Positions 62,821 to 64,000 of a stretch of DNA of 64,000 bases are shown here, one piece after another. Both the position numbers and the translations under genes were made by a program. Numbering within the stretch: the first letter of the stretch is position 1; the number at the start of each line of letters is the position of its first letter. The stretch comes from Virgibacillus proomii (GTDB lineage: Bacteria > Bacillota > Bacilli > Bacillales > Amphibacillaceae): NCBI RefSeq assembly GCF_900162615.1, contig NZ_FUFN01000009.1, positions 746,520-810,519 on the forward strand. Reading direction: 5' to 3'. The notes under the pieces are model-generated. The model was not told where the DNA came from. It saw nothing but the letters and a program-made list of their open reading frames with translations, and did not search any database.

Positions 62821-62912
62821 TTAGAAAAACTTGGCTTATCGCCAAGTCTTTAGCGAAAGCCATAGTTTTTCTTATACTATAAACCATAAAAATTTTATAA
62901 TTCCCTATAGTG
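62821..62912 (+). repeat. MPR outer modules without core, cut at its right end by the next MPR
   Basis: TTAGAAAAACTTGGCTTATC with an intact ACTTGGC/GCCAAGT hairpin, TTATACTATAAACCATAAA and CTATAGTG. Its A-run end is replaced by the TTAG of the MPR that follows at 62913. The two are head-to-tail. Confidence 0.85.
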
Positions 62913-63195
62913 TTAGAAAAACTTGGCTTATCGCCAAGTCTTTACGGCGAAAGCTATCGTTTTTCTTATACGATAAAGTGAAACTTCATTCAGTAGGAGT
63001 TTGCTTCCCTCTCCTACTGAATGTTAGTACCACAAGGGTATGACCTAAAGGCCCTTGAACCAATCGGGCATTTAGGTGCCGTTTTCTCACACTTTGACTC
63101 TTTTGTATCAATTTAGGACTTGAAGTGGGAAACTTACGGCACCTTACATGCGGGATAAAGCCTAAAGTCTTATACTTTCCTATAGTATAAAAAAA
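62913..63195 (+). repeat. MPR: left module, long core, right module; best-preserved copy
   Basis: All parts are intact: left hairpin ACTTGGC/GCCAAGT, TATCGT/ACGATA, core between two GATAAAG, P1 CATTCAGTAGGAG/CTCCTACTGAATG, CAAGGG/CCCTTG, GGTGCCG/CGGCACC with CACACTT/AAGTGGG inside, and TTATACTTTCCTATAGTATA in the right module. It serves as reference copy. The segment 63196-63323 after it shows no gene. Confidence 0.93.
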
Positions 63196-63323
63196 CCAGC
63201 CAGAGTCAGGTCTCTGATTAGCCTTTTGCCTGATAAATCCTACGGCAAAAAGATGTCAAATCAATCCTATTTACCGCAAGAATTTTACACTTTTTTTTAC
63301 CAATATAGTAAATTGCTCTTCCA

Positions 63324-64000
63324 TTAAAAAATGTTTATTTTCCTTTCAATTATAAACATAAACACTGCTGTATTCTCAGTACAGCAGTGTAACAAATTAT
63401 CTATTTGCCTTTCTACATAATTGACGAACTCAGTAATATCATCAAAATACGCATCAGGCTGCTTCGAGAATGTTAACGTTTGTGCGTTAGGAAACCATTT
63501 TACCCCAATCGTATGAACATTCGCTTCTAGTCCTGCTTGAATATCAGCATCACTATCACCAATAAACATTGCTTCATGATTACTTATTTTTATTTTTGTT
63601 CATGCTTTATAAATGTCTTCAGGATAGGGCTTAGATTGCTTCACATCGTCTCCTGCAATGATCGCATTAAATAAATTTCTCATTTGCAACACCTCTAGAG
63701 ATATATCTAGACTTCTTCTTGTTTTCCCCGTAACAATTCCTAACGTCATCCCAGCGTTTTTTTTAAAAGGAAGAGCATGTCATCTATCTCCTGATAATGA
63801 TCAACTAACTCCGCATGATGCTTCATATATTGTTCATAGAAATACTCAATAGCGTCATCCCAAATCTTTACTATTTAAATTTTCTTTCATGATATTTGTT
63901 TCAGAAGGGCCAAACATAGCCTTTACTTCCTCATCAATGAGGCGTTTTCGCATCATAGTGCTTAAAAACCTCTTGAAATGCATGATAGCAGTTTGGCAAC
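63324..64000 (-). pseudogene. HAD family phosphatase gene with frameshifts and a stop, runs off the window
   Basis: On the minus strand pieces of a phosphoglycolate-phosphatase-like protein appear in shifting frames: AFQEVFKHYDAKTP, EEVKAMFGPSETNIMKENL, IEYFYEQYMKHHAELVDHYQ, AGMTLGIVTGKTRRSLDISL and IIAGDDVKQSKPYPEDIYKA. An in-frame TGA follows near 63601, then ISNHEAMFIGDSDADIQAGL (the motif IV aspartates) to the end. At least three frame changes plus the stop are present. The N-terminal catalytic DxD part lies beyond the right edge. A start at the ATG at 63569 would yield only the last 81 residues. Confidence 0.8.

Noticed and set aside
2757..63195. Possible CRISPR-like array because of many repeats
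   Set aside because: Copies are kilobases apart, modular, palindromic and degenerate, with no unique spacers of constant length and no cas genes.
63598..63606. In-frame TGA in the HAD gene as selenocysteine or stop-codon recoding
   Set aside because: The same gene has several frameshifts, no SECIS-like element was seen, and the family has no cysteine at this place. Decay or sequence error is simpler.

Overview
The window is AT-rich chromosomal DNA of a low-GC Gram-positive, spore-former-type Bacillaceae. Gene content (YpmR/YpmS, YkpA, YuzB-like DUF1450, YpuA-like DUF1002, SE1561 family, LysM-3D wall protein, BceAB-type exporter, fused TAXI-TRAP permease, SAM-I riboswitch before a methionine/cysteine gene) points to the Virgibacillus/Oceanobacillus/Lentibacillus neighbourhood. 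That placement comes from recognising families, not from a search.

Layout. 1-8.5 kb: tail of an AI-2E family permease, a small SE1561 protein, a CPA-type antiporter, BrnQ, RecQ and an M29 aminopeptidase. 8.5-13.5 kb: a YodB-like HxlR regulator, an AGCS amino-acid symporter, a broken acyl-CoA thioesterase gene and cardiolipin synthase. 14.4-18.6 kb: an RpiR regulator and a PTS EIICB plus fumarase-superfamily lyase operon with a CcpA-type operator; this is a catabolic unit of unknown substrate. 19.3-24.5 kb: RarD, SAM riboswitch plus a MetY fusion, and ypmR-ypmS. 25-36 kb: a permuted NlpC/P60-like protein, a tiny membrane peptide, threonine catabolism (kbl-tdh), ABC-F YkpA, and an ABC exporter plus two-component unit ordered like yvfRSTU. 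36-44.3 kb: LysM-3D, DUF1002, MFS, MATE, DUF1450, RidA and a wall lysozyme. 44.6-52.6 kb: a dead alanine-racemase-fold gene, a TAXI-TRAP importer with DUF1850, nitronate monooxygenase and a divergent regulator. 53-64 kb: a SWIM/SNF2 helicase, BceAB without its sensor pair, a C45 acyltransferase-like protein, an MFS transporter and a broken HAD phosphatase gene.

The most striking content lies between the genes. About twenty copies of one modular palindromic repeat (called MPR here) are scattered through the window, nearly all in the same orientation. An MPR has an outer module: a left part of about 62 nt starting TTAGAAAAACTTGGC, and a right part of about 40 nt ending CTATAGTRTAAAAAA. Between these sit zero, one or two copies of a core of about 140-185 nt bounded by GATAAAG. 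Core-only copies also occur. The core folds into long hairpins whose stem sequences change on both sides at once between copies, so base pairing rather than sequence is kept. One MPR has landed inside the thioesterase gene, and one copy is an apparent empty site with a single GATAAAG. The organisation recalls pneumococcal BOX elements (A-Bn-C) but the sequence does not. I do not recognise the family.

Several other repeats share the same gaps, and four or five decayed genes lie among them. This suggests a genome that collects small non-autonomous elements and loses dispensable genes. No rRNA, tRNA, CRISPR array, intact transposase or prophage gene was seen.
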